DNA from: Acidobacteriota bacterium
Lineage (GTDB): Bacteria; Acidobacteriota; Terriglobia; Terriglobales; SCQP01
Direction of reading: 5' to 3'
DNA: 58,478 bases
Assembly (NCBI GenBank): GCA_027314025.1
Contig: DAHVCP010000014.1
Coordinates: 1 to 58,478 of the forward strand
This document shows, piece after piece, positions 41,698-50,712 of the stretch. Every line of letters begins with the position of its first letter. The stretch's first letter is position 1. The position numbers and the translations under genes were made by a program. The notes under the pieces are model-generated. The model was given only the letters and a program-made list of their open reading frames with translations. It was not told the origin of the DNA and did not search any database.

Positions 41698-43401
41698 TTA
41701 AACCTCCCCTTGCCGCACCAGCGCGGCGATATGTTGCGACGTGCGGTGCGCCAGCGCCATGATGCTGAGCGTCGGATTCTTGTCCGCATTGCTGACAAAT
41801 GGACCGCCGTCGGTGACGAACAGATTCTTGCAATCCCAACTCTGCGCCCAGCCGTTCAGCGGCGACGTGCGCCGGTCCGCGCCCATGCGCACCGTGCCCA
41901 CCTCGTGAATAATCTCGCCGCCGTGGGAAATGCCCCAGCGGTTCTCCGCGGTCTCGGCGTAGGTGACGGTTCCGCCGCACCCTTCGATCAGTTCCCGGAA
42001 GGTCTGTTGCGCATGCCGCGCCATCAAGATCTCGTCTTCGCTCCATTGGAAATGGAAGCGCAGCACCGGAATCCCGTATTCGTCCACCACGTTGGGATCA
42101 ATCTCGCAATAGCTTTGGTCGTTGGGGATCATTTCCCCGCGGCAGTCAAAGCCGATGAAGGAACCCCACAGCTTGCGCAGTCCCCGCTTCAATTCCACGC
42201 CGTAGCCGCCGCCCAAATATTGCTCCGCTCCGGACAGCGTGAACGCGCCGGGAATATTGTGCCCGCCGCCGACTTCGATATGGTAGCCGCGGGCGAACGG
42301 CAGCTTGCCCCGCAACTGCTTGTCGTAGTTCCACCAGGGCATGTAGACGTGCATGCCGCCGACGCCGTCTTCGTCATGCGGCGGCAGGTCCAGCAATGGC
42401 GGAATGTGGCCGCTCATGTTCGTGCCGACGGTGTCCATCAAATATTTGCCCACCACGCCGCTGCTGTTGCCCAGTCCATCCGGGAACGACGGGCTCTTGG
42501 AGTTCAGCAGCAGCCGGGCGGACTCGCAGGCGCTGGCGGCCAGAATGACGACGCGGCCGCGGACCTGCTGTTCCTGCCGCGTCTTTTTGTCAATGTAGGA
42601 CACCGCCCGGGCGCGCCCATCCGGCCCCAGCAAAATCTCCCGCGCCATGGCGCCGGTGCGGATCTCCAGCTTTTTGGTCGCCAGCGCCGGCGGCAGCAAC
42701 ACCGTGGGGGACGAGAAGTTGGAGCTGGTGGCGCAACTGCGGCCGCATTGGCCGCAGTAATGGCAAGCCGGCCGGCCATGGTGCGGCCGGGTGATGATGG
42801 CCAAGCGGGACGGAACGCAGGGGATTCCCAAGCGTCGCGACGCGTTCTGGATCATCAGCTCGAAGCAGCGGGGCCGCGGCGGCGGCAAGAATTTTCCATC
42901 CGGCGTATTTTCCAAGCCCTCGACGGAGCCGAAAACGCCGATCAGCTCTTCCACCGCGTCATAATGCGGCGCCAGCTCGTCGTAGGTGATGGGCCAATCG
43001 AATCCCTTGCCATCCCGGCTGTAGGGCTTAAAGTCGTACGGGCCCATGCGCAGCGCGATGCGCCCCCAATGGTTGGTGCGGCCGCCCAGCATCCGCGCCC
43101 GCCACCACATAAAGTCCGAGCCCGGCGCATTGACGTATGGCTCGCCTTTTACTTGCCAGCCGCCCACGCAGGCGTCGAAGTACCCCCACGAACTGGTGCC
43201 GCCACCTTCGCCGCGATGGGGCGCATCGTAGGGCCATTCCAACATGTGGGATTGGGTGGCGGTATCGTACCAATCGCCGGCCTCAAGAATGAGGCAATTG
43301 GCGCCGGCTTGGGTCAGGACATAGGCCGCCATGCCGCCGCCGGCGCCGGAGCCGATAATGACCGCGTCGTAGACCTTGGGAGATCGGGTAATTTGAGCCA
43401 T
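41698..43401 (-). CDS. GMC-family FAD oxidoreductase (large subunit)
   Basis: 567 residues from the ATG at 43401 (a GTG nine codons upstream is possible). FAD-binding VYDAVIIGSGAGGGMAAYVL and LILEAG at the N-terminus; RMLGGRTNHWGRIALRMGPY; a cysteine motif HYCGQCGRSCATSS; and the C-terminal active site HGGEIIHEVGTVRMGADRR followed by NADKNPTLSIMALAHRTS. It oxidises an alcohol or sugar carbon. It has no signal of its own, so export with the Tat-signal subunit downstream is expected. The electron acceptor (cytochrome c or quinone) is not encoded here. Confidence 0.93.
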   Translation of the reverse strand: MAQITRSPKVYDAVIIGSGAGGGMAAYVLTQAGANCLILEAGDWYDTATQSHMLEWPYDAPHRGEGGGTSSWGYFDACVGGWQVKGEPYVNAPGSDFMWWRARMLGGRTNHWGRIALRMGPYDFKPYSRDGKGFDWPITYDELAPHYDAVEELIGVFGSVEGLENTPDGKFLPPPRPRCFELMIQNASRRLGIPCVPSRLAIITRPHHGRPACHYCGQCGRSCATSSNFSSPTVLLPPALATKKLEIRTGAMAREILLGPDGRARAVSYIDKKTRQEQQVRGRVVILAASACESARLLLNSKSPSFPDGLGNSSGVVGKYLMDTVGTNMSGHIPPLLDLPPHDEDGVGGMHVYMPWWNYDKQLRGKLPFARGYHIEVGGGHNIPGAFTLSGAEQYLGGGYGVELKRGLRKLWGSFIGFDCRGEMIPNDQSYCEIDPNVVDEYGIPVLRFHFQWSEDEILMARHAQQTFRELIEGCGGTVTYAETAENRWGISHGGEIIHEVGTVRMGADRRTSPLNGWAQSWDCKNLFVTDGGPFVSNADKNPTLSIMALAHRTSQHIAALVRQGEV

Positions 43402-43677
43402 CAGGTTTTCCCGAGGGCACTGTACCATGCGAACTGGCCAAATGGGAGCGGCTTTTCCGCGGCGGCCCTTGCCTCACCGCGAGCCACGGGAGGGAAGCGC
43501 GGTACTTGCACCGGCACCTGGCCACCCCAAACCGGGTACGGGCATCCCACCGCCCACGGGTAAATGGCCCGTTTTTGCGTGGCAGATCACGTGCATCTCA
43601 ACTGCCGGTTGTGGTTCCATTTTGGGTTCCGACGGTTGTGTTCACTGGCGCCGCCGTTGCGGCCCGCGGCCCCGCCT
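43402..43677. other. Intergenic region with a small terminator-like hairpin
   Basis: About 275 bp between divergent genes. ACGGG-TAAATGG-CCCGT-TTTT (43556-43576) resembles an intrinsic terminator on the plus strand, but the stem is short and no plus-strand gene ends before it. No coding sequence is convincing. Confidence 0.4.
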
Positions 43678-43971
43678 ATGACTCCCTTCTCTGCTGCGTC
43701 GCCCCCGTTTCGCAAGCGTTGGCTGGCAGTCGCCATTCTGTTAGCCGCCGGATGGCTGCCGTTGCGCGCTAGCGGCCCGGCTTCGGCGGCGCCGTTCGCC
43801 AAGACCGCGCCGGCCCACAACGCTCCCGTCTCCCGGTCCGTGTCCCAAACCGAGGCGCTGCTGTTTGGAGGCTGCGTCCTGTTGGCGCTGGGCACGCTGC
43901 TGCGCCGCCGCCACGCCATGGTGCCGTGCTCCTCGCCCACGCCGCACGCGGTGAATGTCCCTTCCGTTTAG
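43678..43971 (+). CDS. Small exported protein with C-terminal sorting-like helix
   Basis: 97 residues. A signal peptide (RWLAVAILLAAGWLPLRASG), a short Ala/Pro/Ser middle, then a hydrophobic segment with a basic end (EALLFGGCVLLALGTLLRRR) and an unusual 17-residue Pro/Ser tail after it. The hydrophobic-helix-plus-Arg layout resembles PEP-CTERM or other cell-surface sorting tails, though the PEP motif is not intact and the extra tail argues against it. The start at the ATG of 43678 is chosen because the earlier in-frame residues are basic and unlike a signal. Function unknown. Confidence 0.5.
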   Translation: MTPFSAASPPFRKRWLAVAILLAAGWLPLRASGPASAAPFAKTAPAHNAPVSRSVSQTEALLFGGCVLLALGTLLRRRHAMVPCSSPTPHAVNVPSV

Positions 43972-44275
43972 CCCGCCTCGCGGCTTCCTCCGCTGTCGCG
44001 CACCCCGCGGGCTCGCGCCGGCAGCCGGCCGACATCCGGGACAATCCCGCACGGTCCCCGCGGCGCGTGCGGCGGAGGCCTCCATCCGGGTTGGCATTGC
44101 CGGCTCTAGCGGCTCCCGGCGCGGCTGGGGTGGCGCCGCGGCGCGCCGCACCCCGGCGTGACTGGCAAGGTTCCATAACGCACGTGACGCTTGCGCTAAA
44201 TCGTTGAATCGAATAGTGTCTGTGTTGATGCCTCCACTTCGCCCCACCCCCAGCGCCACAGCCCCTAAGGCAGGC
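43972..44275. other. Intergenic region upstream of the LuxR-type regulator
   Basis: No gene seen. TTGAATCGAATAG at about 44204-44216 and the ATG at 44228 offer alternative starts for the regulator, but without good ribosome sites. Confidence 0.45.
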
Positions 44276-44935
44276 ATGGTTCGTCGCCTGGCGGTTTGCC
44301 TGTTTCCCTCGCACCCGCTGGTGTCATCGGAGTTCGACCAGCGCCTGGATCCGGCACGTTTCGTCCTCCAGGCAGTGCGCCCCGAAGTCGGCCCCGGCGG
44401 CACCGTGGATTCCAGCCGTCTGCCGGAAGCCGACGTTTACGTAGTGGACACGCACGCACCCCGGCCTGTGACCGAAAGCCTGGTCGCCGGCATTTTCGCC
44501 CGCTTTCCCCAGGCCCGCGTGATCACCTTGGCGGATGAGTTCGGCGAAACCAACGCTTTTCCCTTGCTGCGCCTTGGCGCCAAGGGCCTGGTCACCTATG
44601 CGCAGGCGCCGGGACAGATCGCGCAAGCGCTCGACGCCGTGGCCAATGGCGGCTATTGGGTGCCGCGGCCGCTGTTGTCGCGCTTCGTGGACTCCATCAT
44701 TTCCGGCCTGGGGAGCCGCCAATTCGCCACCGGCACGACGCAATTGAGCAAGCGGGAAAAGGAAGTGCTGGACTTGCTGTTGGAGAACATTTCCAACAAG
44801 GAAATCGCGCAGCGCCTCCACATCTCCGAGCGCACCGCCAAGTTTCACGTCTCCAATCTGTTGGCCAAATTTTCCGTTCGCCGGCGCGCCGATCTGATCG
44901 TGCTGTGGTTCCAAAATCCGCCGGCCGCCGGCTAG
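44276..44935 (+). CDS. LuxR-type response regulator with an atypical receiver
   Basis: 219 residues from the ATG at 44276 (AAGG 5 nt upstream); an ATG at 44228 would add a Pro/Ser-rich leader. The N-terminal ~120 residues have receiver topology (FVLQAVRP, VYVVDTHAP, FPQARVITLADE, LRLGAKGLVTYAQ), but the usual acidic pair after β1 is missing (CLFPSHPL), so phosphorylation may not occur. The C-terminal LuxR domain is standard: QLSKREKEVLDLLLENISNK, EIAQRLHISERTAKFHVSNL, LAKFSVRRRADLIVLWF. It probably activates transcription as a dimer in response to something other than phosphorylation. No kinase is adjacent. Confidence 0.88.
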   Translation: MVRRLAVCLFPSHPLVSSEFDQRLDPARFVLQAVRPEVGPGGTVDSSRLPEADVYVVDTHAPRPVTESLVAGIFARFPQARVITLADEFGETNAFPLLRLGAKGLVTYAQAPGQIAQALDAVANGGYWVPRPLLSRFVDSIISGLGSRQFATGTTQLSKREKEVLDLLLENISNKEIAQRLHISERTAKFHVSNLLAKFSVRRRADLIVLWFQNPPAAG

Positions 44936-45001
44936 GCGCTCGCGCGTGGAACGGCAGCACGTAAACTAAATGGCAGGGGCCGCTGGTGGCTCCGACATTG
45001 C

Positions 45002-46684
45002 ATGGCCAAGGCGCTTGCCACCGGATCCCGCCCGAACTCCACGACGGGCGCGGCTCCGGCGGCCGCGGTTTTGAGTTGGACGCAGTCGCTGCTGCTGGCC
45101 GCGTTTGGGGCGGCGCTCCTGGCGCTGGCCTTTCCTCCCGTCAGCCTCTCAATTCTTGCCTGGATCGCCCTGGCGCCGCTATGCCTGGTCTGTATGCGCG
45201 CCGCCAGCGGTGGGCAGGCGTTTTGGAGCGGCTATGTAGCCGGGGCCATCTTCTTCGGCGCCGATTGCCCTTGGGTCGCCTACACGGTGCGCCGCTACGG
45301 CGGCCTCAGCCGTCCCGAGGCGGTGCTGGTATTCATTCTCTTCCTGGCTTTGGTCGGCGTCTTCTTCGCCCTGTTCACCTGGATCGGATATGGGCTCTGC
45401 CGTTGGGCGCCGCTGCCGTGGTTGACGCTCCCGGCGCTGTGGACGGCGATCGAGTTTCTGCGCACCTATGTGCCGCTGGGCGGCTTCCCCTGGGATCTGG
45501 TGGGCTATTCGCAAGCCAATCACGCCGGCTTCATGCTCTCCGTCACCGTCGCGGGTGTTTACGGGGCGGGTTTCTTGATCGCCTTGGAGAATGCCGTGCT
45601 GGCCGACGCCGCCAGCCACTTCTCCGGTTGGTTCTCGCAGGCGCCGCGGCGCGGCGCCCGCACCGCCTGGGCCTGGCCGGTGGCGCCAGCGATCACATGG
45701 TTTTTGGTCGTGGGTTTCGCCAGCTTCCCATTCGATCCGCCGCGGCTTCAGCCCACCACGCTGCGGGCGGTGTTGGTGCAACCGGACGCCAACGCCAACG
45801 CCGTCTGGTCCGATGCGGCCTTTGCCCGCTACCTGCGGCGCATGGCAAAGCTTTCCCAGCCCGGCCCGCGGCTGCGCGACGACGCGCCGGCGCTGGTGTT
45901 GTGGCCGGAAAGTCCCGCGCCGCTGGAATATGCTCCGGAGCCGCAGTTGCAGGCCTCCGTGGCCGGCTTGACCCGCTCCAATAACCTCGAGCTGCTGTTT
46001 GGCGAAACCGCCCTCTTGCATCCCTCCGCGCCGCCCGGCCAGCAGGATCCCATCAATGCCGCCCGCTTGATCCAGCCTGACGGCCTGCCCGGGCCGCGCT
46101 ACGCCAAGCGGCACTTGGTGCCGTTTGGGGAATACGTGCCGTTGCCGGCGTGGCTGCGGCGCTGGACCGGCGTCCGCGCCATGGTCAGCCAAGTGGGCGA
46201 CTTCGTGCCCGGCCACCAGCGGACGCTGTTTCATCTCCCCGCGGCGGCCGGGAAGAACAGCGGGAACGTCCGCCCCTATACGTTCGGCGCCTTGATCTGC
46301 TACGAATCCATCTTTCCCGCCTTGGCCCGGCAGGAGGTCCATGCCGGCGCCCAGTGGCTGGTGAACCTCTCCGACGACGGTTGGTACGGCAATTCCGCCG
46401 CCCGCCCGCAGGGCTTGCTGATGGCGCGGGTGCGGGCGATGGAGAATCGCCGCTGGCTGCTGCGCGACACCAACAATGGCATCACCGCCATCATTGACCC
46501 CTTCGGCCGCGTCCGGGCGCGCTTGCCGATGGGGGGAGTCGCGGCCTTGCGCGGCCACTTCGCCGCGCGCAGCGGACAAACCTTCTACACCGAGCATGGC
46601 GATTGGCTGCCCTGGCTCTGTACAATATTCGTAGGCCTGATGGCGCTCGCCGGTGGTCTGCGCCACCGCTTCCGCCGCGTCTAA
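45002..46684 (+). CDS. lnt: Apolipoprotein N-acyltransferase
   Basis: 560 residues. About eight N-terminal membrane helices (WTQSLLLAAFGAALLALAFP, GYVAGAIFFGADCPWVAYTV) followed by a periplasmic nitrilase-type domain with the catalytic triad: Glu in LVLWPESPAP, Lys in YAKRHLVPFGEYVPLPAWLR and Cys in FGALICYESIFPALAR. It adds the third acyl chain to lipoproteins after signal-peptide cleavage. The DUF4382-type lipoprotein and other LxxC proteins in the window are likely substrates. It lies 18 bp upstream of prfB, same strand. Confidence 0.95.
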   Translation: MAKALATGSRPNSTTGAAPAAAVLSWTQSLLLAAFGAALLALAFPPVSLSILAWIALAPLCLVCMRAASGGQAFWSGYVAGAIFFGADCPWVAYTVRRYGGLSRPEAVLVFILFLALVGVFFALFTWIGYGLCRWAPLPWLTLPALWTAIEFLRTYVPLGGFPWDLVGYSQANHAGFMLSVTVAGVYGAGFLIALENAVLADAASHFSGWFSQAPRRGARTAWAWPVAPAITWFLVVGFASFPFDPPRLQPTTLRAVLVQPDANANAVWSDAAFARYLRRMAKLSQPGPRLRDDAPALVLWPESPAPLEYAPEPQLQASVAGLTRSNNLELLFGETALLHPSAPPGQQDPINAARLIQPDGLPGPRYAKRHLVPFGEYVPLPAWLRRWTGVRAMVSQVGDFVPGHQRTLFHLPAAAGKNSGNVRPYTFGALICYESIFPALARQEVHAGAQWLVNLSDDGWYGNSAARPQGLLMARVRAMENRRWLLRDTNNGITAIIDPFGRVRARLPMGGVAALRGHFAARSGQTFYTEHGDWLPWLCTIFVGLMALAGGLRHRFRRV

Positions 46685-46702
46685 CGGGCCTCCCACTCCG
46701 CT

Positions 46703-47837
46703 ATGTCCGCGCAACCCATGCTCGATGATTTGGACCGGGAACTGCAAACGCTGAAGGCGCAAGCCCACGACGTGCGGGTGTATCTTTGACGCTCCCCGGC
46801 TGCAACAACAAGCGGCGGAGCTAGACCGGCAAAGCGCCGCTCCCGGCTTTTGGGCTGATAGCGAGCGCTCGCTCGCCGTATCGCGCGAGCGGAAAAAGCT
46901 GGACCGGCTGCTGGCCAATGACCGTGAGCTGGCGCAGGCGGTCGAGGAGGCCGCGGTGCTCCTGGAGCTGGCCCGCGAGGGTGAGGACGCGGCCGAGGAT
47001 CTGGCCGCGGCGCTGCTCCGCCTGCGGCGCCAACTTGAGCGGATCGAAACCGAGACCCTGCTGACCGGCGAAAACGACGGCGCCAATGCCATCGTGACCA
47101 TCCACCCCGGCGCCGGCGGCACCGAAAGCCAGGATTGGGCGGAGATGCTGATGCGCATGTACCTGCGCTGGGCGGAACGGCAGGGCATGAAGGCCAGCGT
47201 CATGGATCGGCAGGAGGGGGACGAAGCGGGCATTAAATCCGCCACGCTCCACATTCAAGGCGAGAACGCCTACGGCCTGCTGCAATCCGAAACCGGCGTT
47301 CACCGCCTGGTCCGCATCTCGCCCTTCGATCAAGCCAAGCGCCGCCACACCTCGTTCGCCAGCGTCTTCGTCAGCCCGGAAATTGACGACCGGATCGAAA
47401 TCGAAATCCGCGACGAGGACCTGCGCATTGACACCTTTCGCGCCGGCGGCAAGGGCGGCCAGCACGTCAATATGACCGATTCGGCGGTGCGCATCGTCCA
47501 CCTGCCCACCAACATCGTGGTGCAGTGCCAAAACGAGCGCTCGCAGCACAAGAACCGGGCCCAGGCGATGAAGATCCTGCGCTCCCGGCTCTACGAGCAT
47601 GAAATGGAAAAGAAGCGCGCCGCCGCCCGCGCCGTGGAAGACGCCAAGCTGGACATTGATTTCGGCAGCCAGATCCGTTCCTATGTGCTCCAACCCTACC
47701 AGCTGGTGAAGGACAACCGCACCAAGCTGGAGATCGGCGATGTGCAGCGCGTCTTGGATGGAGATCTGGACGCCTTGATCCACGCCTACCTAATCCACAA
47801 GCGTGCCGCCGCCGCGCCTGCCCCTCCCGCGCCGTAG
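46703..47837 (+). CDS. prfB: Peptide chain release factor 2, with programmed +1 frameshift
   Basis: The first 28 codons from the ATG at 46703 end at an in-frame TGA inside TAT-CTT-TGA-C (CTT 46784-46786, TGA 46787-46789). Shifting +1 at CTT continues as GAC-GCT-CCC and gives a full RF2 of ~378 residues, so the gene is 46703-46786 joined to 46788-47837. The main frame has SPF (RISPFDQAKRRHTSFASVFV) and GGQ (RAGGKGGQHVNMTDSAVRIV), needed for stop recognition at UAA/UGA and peptide release. The upstream SD-like stimulator (GCGGGTG) is weaker than the usual AGGGGG. This is standard autoregulation: low RF2 favours frameshifting. Confidence 0.96.
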
Positions 47838-47923
47838 CCGCGCTGCGTCTCCCGTCCGGGCGGCGCAAGCAACGACCGCGCCCTCCGGCCCATCCAACCG
47901 CGCAATTCTCGCAGGTGGCGGAG

Positions 47924-48060
47924 ATGCAAGCGGTGGTGTTTCACGGCATCGGGGATATTCGGCTGGAGGAGAGGTTCCGATACCGCGGTTGCAGGCGCCC
48001 ACTGACGCCATCGTCCACCTTAGCCGCCGCGCGACAACCGCGCGTGCGGCCGACCGAGTG
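47924..48060 (+). pseudogene. Start of a zinc alcohol dehydrogenase, frameshifted remnant
   Basis: AGGTGG lies before an ATG (47924) reading MQAVVFHGIGDIRLEE, the usual start of glutathione/formaldehyde-type zinc alcohol dehydrogenases. An extra AG at 47972-47973 shifts the frame; reading past it in the other frame gives VPIPRLQAPTDAIVHLSRRA, exactly the expected continuation. After ~48033 similarity stops, before the CGTDLH zinc-binding part. So only ~37 codons remain, broken by a 2-bp insertion. The region from here to 48152 holds nothing else. Confidence 0.65.
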
Positions 48061-48152
48061 CGCTCCGGGCCAGCCCCGCCGGCGAGCCGCAGCGGCCGCG
48101 GCATGCACCCGCCGTCGCGGCGGCCCGCCGCCGGGCGCCCCGCGACCGGCGG

Positions 48153-50159
48153 TTAGAACGTGAACTTGGCGAACAGCTGCATGAATCGCGGCCGGGTCAT
48201 GGTCGAACTGTAATTGCCGAACGTGCTGCCGTTGTCCAGCGACAAGGACGCCGTTTGCGCATCGAAGCGCACGCTATTGGTCGCGTTGAACACCTGCCAG
48301 CCGACTTGCAGCGCCTTGCCCTCTCCGCCGACGGCGAAGGATTTGTCCAGGCCCGTATCTATGCCGAAGAAACCGTCGCCCTCGACCACGTTGCGGCTTC
48401 CGGCCTCACCGGGCAGGTCGTTGCGAAATGCCGCCAGCGCCAGCGAAGGATTAACGAAGACGTTGGGTCCGCTGCCATCCGGCCCTTGCGGGTTCATCGT
48501 GGTTTGCTCGCCGGGGATGGCCTTGCTCTGCATGGCGTTCCCATTCAGCTCCCAGTTGGTGGGGAAAAAGAAGCCGTTGCCCACGTTGACCGGGAAGGCC
48601 GTTGTCCAGCGATAGTAGCCGGAAAACTGCCAGCCGCCGATGACCGCGTTCAGCCAGTTGGCCGCGCCGCTGCCCAGCCACTGGCCACGGCCGAACGGCA
48701 GATTCCAGACCCAGTTAGCGTTGATCTGCTGCGTGGTGTTGAAATCCGACTGGCCGTAGAGCTGGTACGGCGACCAGGAATTGATGATCGCTCCGCCCAG
48801 GCCGCCGCCCGGCGGGCTCTCGCTGATGCGCTCGGCGTCCGACGCCTCGTCCATGGACTTGGACCAGGTGTAGTTGAACTGGGTTTGCAGGTTCCGTCCC
48901 ACTTGCACCTGATACGTCGCTTGCAAGGCGTTGTAGTTCGAGGTGCCGATATTGTTCCAGGCGTCCAGCGAACTGTATTGGCTGTGATAGAAGCTGTAAT
49001 AGCCGGTGGTCGGCGCCGGCAGGCCAATGCCCCCGTTGCTCGGCGGGAAATCCAGCAGAATCGAGGCCGAGGTCTCGTTCGGCACGAAGCAGCTCCACAG
49101 CTCGTACACCGCCTGCGTGGCGGTCAGCGGGCTGGTGTCCGGCGCGCCGGGAGTGCAGGGGTTGTTGTTGCCCAGCGCATTCATCACGTCGGCTTGCGTT
49201 AGGCCGGTCCAGGTGCTGAAAATGTTTTGCCAGAAGGGAATGTTGGGGACGTTCGCCACCGGCGTGTTGGCGTCGTAGAGCTTGCTCAGCGCGTCGGCGG
49301 CGGCGAAATAGCTCTGGTGGCTGTTGGGATCCACCAAATTGCCCGGCATCGCCAAGTCTTCCTGCATCGGCAGCCGGCGGCCGAACGTGCCGACGTAGCT
49401 CAGCGACAGCGAGGAACGCGTTCCGAACTGCCGCGTGATGGAAAAATCCACCTCGTGCACGTACGGCGTCTTGATGCTGCTGTCCAATCCCCAGGCGATG
49501 TTGCCGAAGATCGGCGGCGGGGTCTGCGGGAAGCCGCCCGGCGGCGCCGCCGGTTGCAACGAGCTGGGCAGGCAGGTCAGGCAGGTCATGCGCGGCGCGT
49601 TGGCGATGGTGATGCCCAGCGGATTGCTGAGATTCGTCGCCAGGCCGAAGGAGCCGTCCTGATTGAACGTGTTCACCATTCCCGCGCCGAAATGTTCATA
49701 CAGCAAGTCATAGCCGCCGCGGATGGAAAATTCACCCTTGTGGCCGAAGATCGTTCCCAGCCAGCCATGGCCGAAATCCGGCGACCACGCCACGCCGATG
49801 CGCGGGGCGACGTTCGAAAAATCCCAGTTCCACATATTCGGCGCATTGTTCACCGGTCCGCCGAGCTCGAAGGAAACCAGCCCCGCCTGGCTGGCCGGTT
49901 TGCCCACGGCCGCCAATGCCCCGGTTTGGTTCATCCAATCGCCCAGGTTCAGCGAGGTGCAGCTGCCGCTGGCCGTGGCCACGCAGGGCGCCACCTGAAG
50001 GCCGTTGGTCTCATAGGGCGGCTGCTCCAGCGTGTAGTTGAGCCCGTAGGTCACCACCAGGCTGGGGGTCACGTGCCACTGGTCCTGGCCGTAGAACTGG
50101 TAATCGTTGATTTGGAAATTGCGCGTGATCGGCGCGCCCTGCGCCAGCGTGCTGCCAGC
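48153..50159 (-). pseudogene. Oar-like TonB-dependent receptor, C-terminal part
   Basis: About 670 residues of outer-membrane barrel. From ITRNFQINDYQFYGQDQWHV and VVTYGLNYTLEQPPYE the sequence runs through FSIRGGYDLLYEHFGAGMVN, VDFSITRQFGTRSSLSLSYV and FNYTWSKSMDEASDAE to the C-terminal Phe strand (RFMQLFAKFTF). No signal peptide, plug or regulatory domain precedes it: going upstream, similarity stops at AGSTLAQGAP and an in-frame TGA follows at 50184-50186. The start of the same gene lies ~1.44 kb away (51600-51871), beyond a foreign cassette, and roughly 300-400 middle residues are missing. A GTG at 50072 could start a shortened protein, but without export signals it would not reach the membrane. 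Confidence 0.85.
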
Positions 50160-50183
50160 TCGAGCCTGCGCCGGACGGCCGGC

Positions 50184-50678
50184 TCAGCGGCCCCGCTGCA
50201 ACGGGCAGGCGGGCAGCCGGGCGAGGGAGCGCTCGGCACTCTTCAGGGAGCCGGGGGAGACGGCGCCCTGGCGGAGCCACACCACGCGCCCGAGGGAATC
50301 GGTTAGAAAGGTCTGCGGCGTAAGGAAGACGTTCAGCCTCGAGCCGAGCGGGTAGTCCACGTACTCGAGGAAGCGAAATCGGCCGCGGCCCGCGGCGGCT
50401 CGCACAGGCGCCGAGCTTGGCGTCGGCGGTATAAGCAGCGCCTGACAGCCCCGGCCCCGCGTCAGCGAGAGCAGGCGGCTGAGCTCGCCGGCGTCCGAAG
50501 CGCAGGAGGGGCAGCCGACCACGGCGACCCTGATGAGGTGACACACGGCCTCGCGCCGGGCGAGTTCCTGTCCGCCGGCAAGCACGCCGGCCCGGACGGG
50601 AATCACCATGCCCCTTCTGTAGAGCCGGGCCCCGCGTGAGAGCACGGCGAAGAGCGCAGCGCCGGCTAGGTTGAGCAC
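50184..50678 (-). CDS. Membrane-anchored thioredoxin-like protein (cassette gene 3)
   Basis: 164 residues from the GTG at 50678; upstream codons extend the hydrophobic segment (GCTVGLIVLNLAGAALFAVL) but offer no better start. One N-terminal membrane anchor is followed by a soluble thioredoxin-like domain: VAVVGCPSCASDAGEL with a CxxC (C56-P-S-C59), a Pro-rich linker, FRFLEYVDYP, then VFLTPQTFLTDSLGRVVW with the TP cis-proline position (T120-P121). A redox-active, outward-facing thiol-disulfide oxidoreductase is likely. In one cassette with a secreted six-cysteine peptide, it could form or proofread that peptide's disulfides. Inference from motifs only. Confidence 0.68.
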   Translation of the reverse strand: MLNLAGAALFAVLSRGARLYRRGMVIPVRAGVLAGGQELARREAVCHLIRVAVVGCPSCASDAGELSRLLSLTRGRGCQALLIPPTPSSAPVRAAAGRGRFRFLEYVDYPLGSRLNVFLTPQTFLTDSLGRVVWLRQGAVSPGSLKSAERSLARLPACPLQRGR

Positions 50679-50712
50679 AATCAGACCGACAGTGCACCCG
50701 CCGAGCCACCGT

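Noticed and set aside
41644-43563. 639-codon plus-strand frame
   Set aside because: Antisense of the GMC oxidoreductase with His/Arg-rich composition and no domain.
46784-46789. prfB apparently interrupted by an early TGA
   Set aside because: This is the conserved RF2 +1 frameshift site CTT-TGA-C, not a mutation.
45179-47254. 691-codon minus-strand frame
   Set aside because: Antisense of lnt and prfB; no motifs and starts inside prfB.
50672-50709. Alternative earlier start for the thioredoxin-like gene
   Set aside because: The frame upstream of the GTG at 50678 has no ATG, GTG or TTG with a ribosome site, so the annotated start was kept although the anchor helix may begin earlier.
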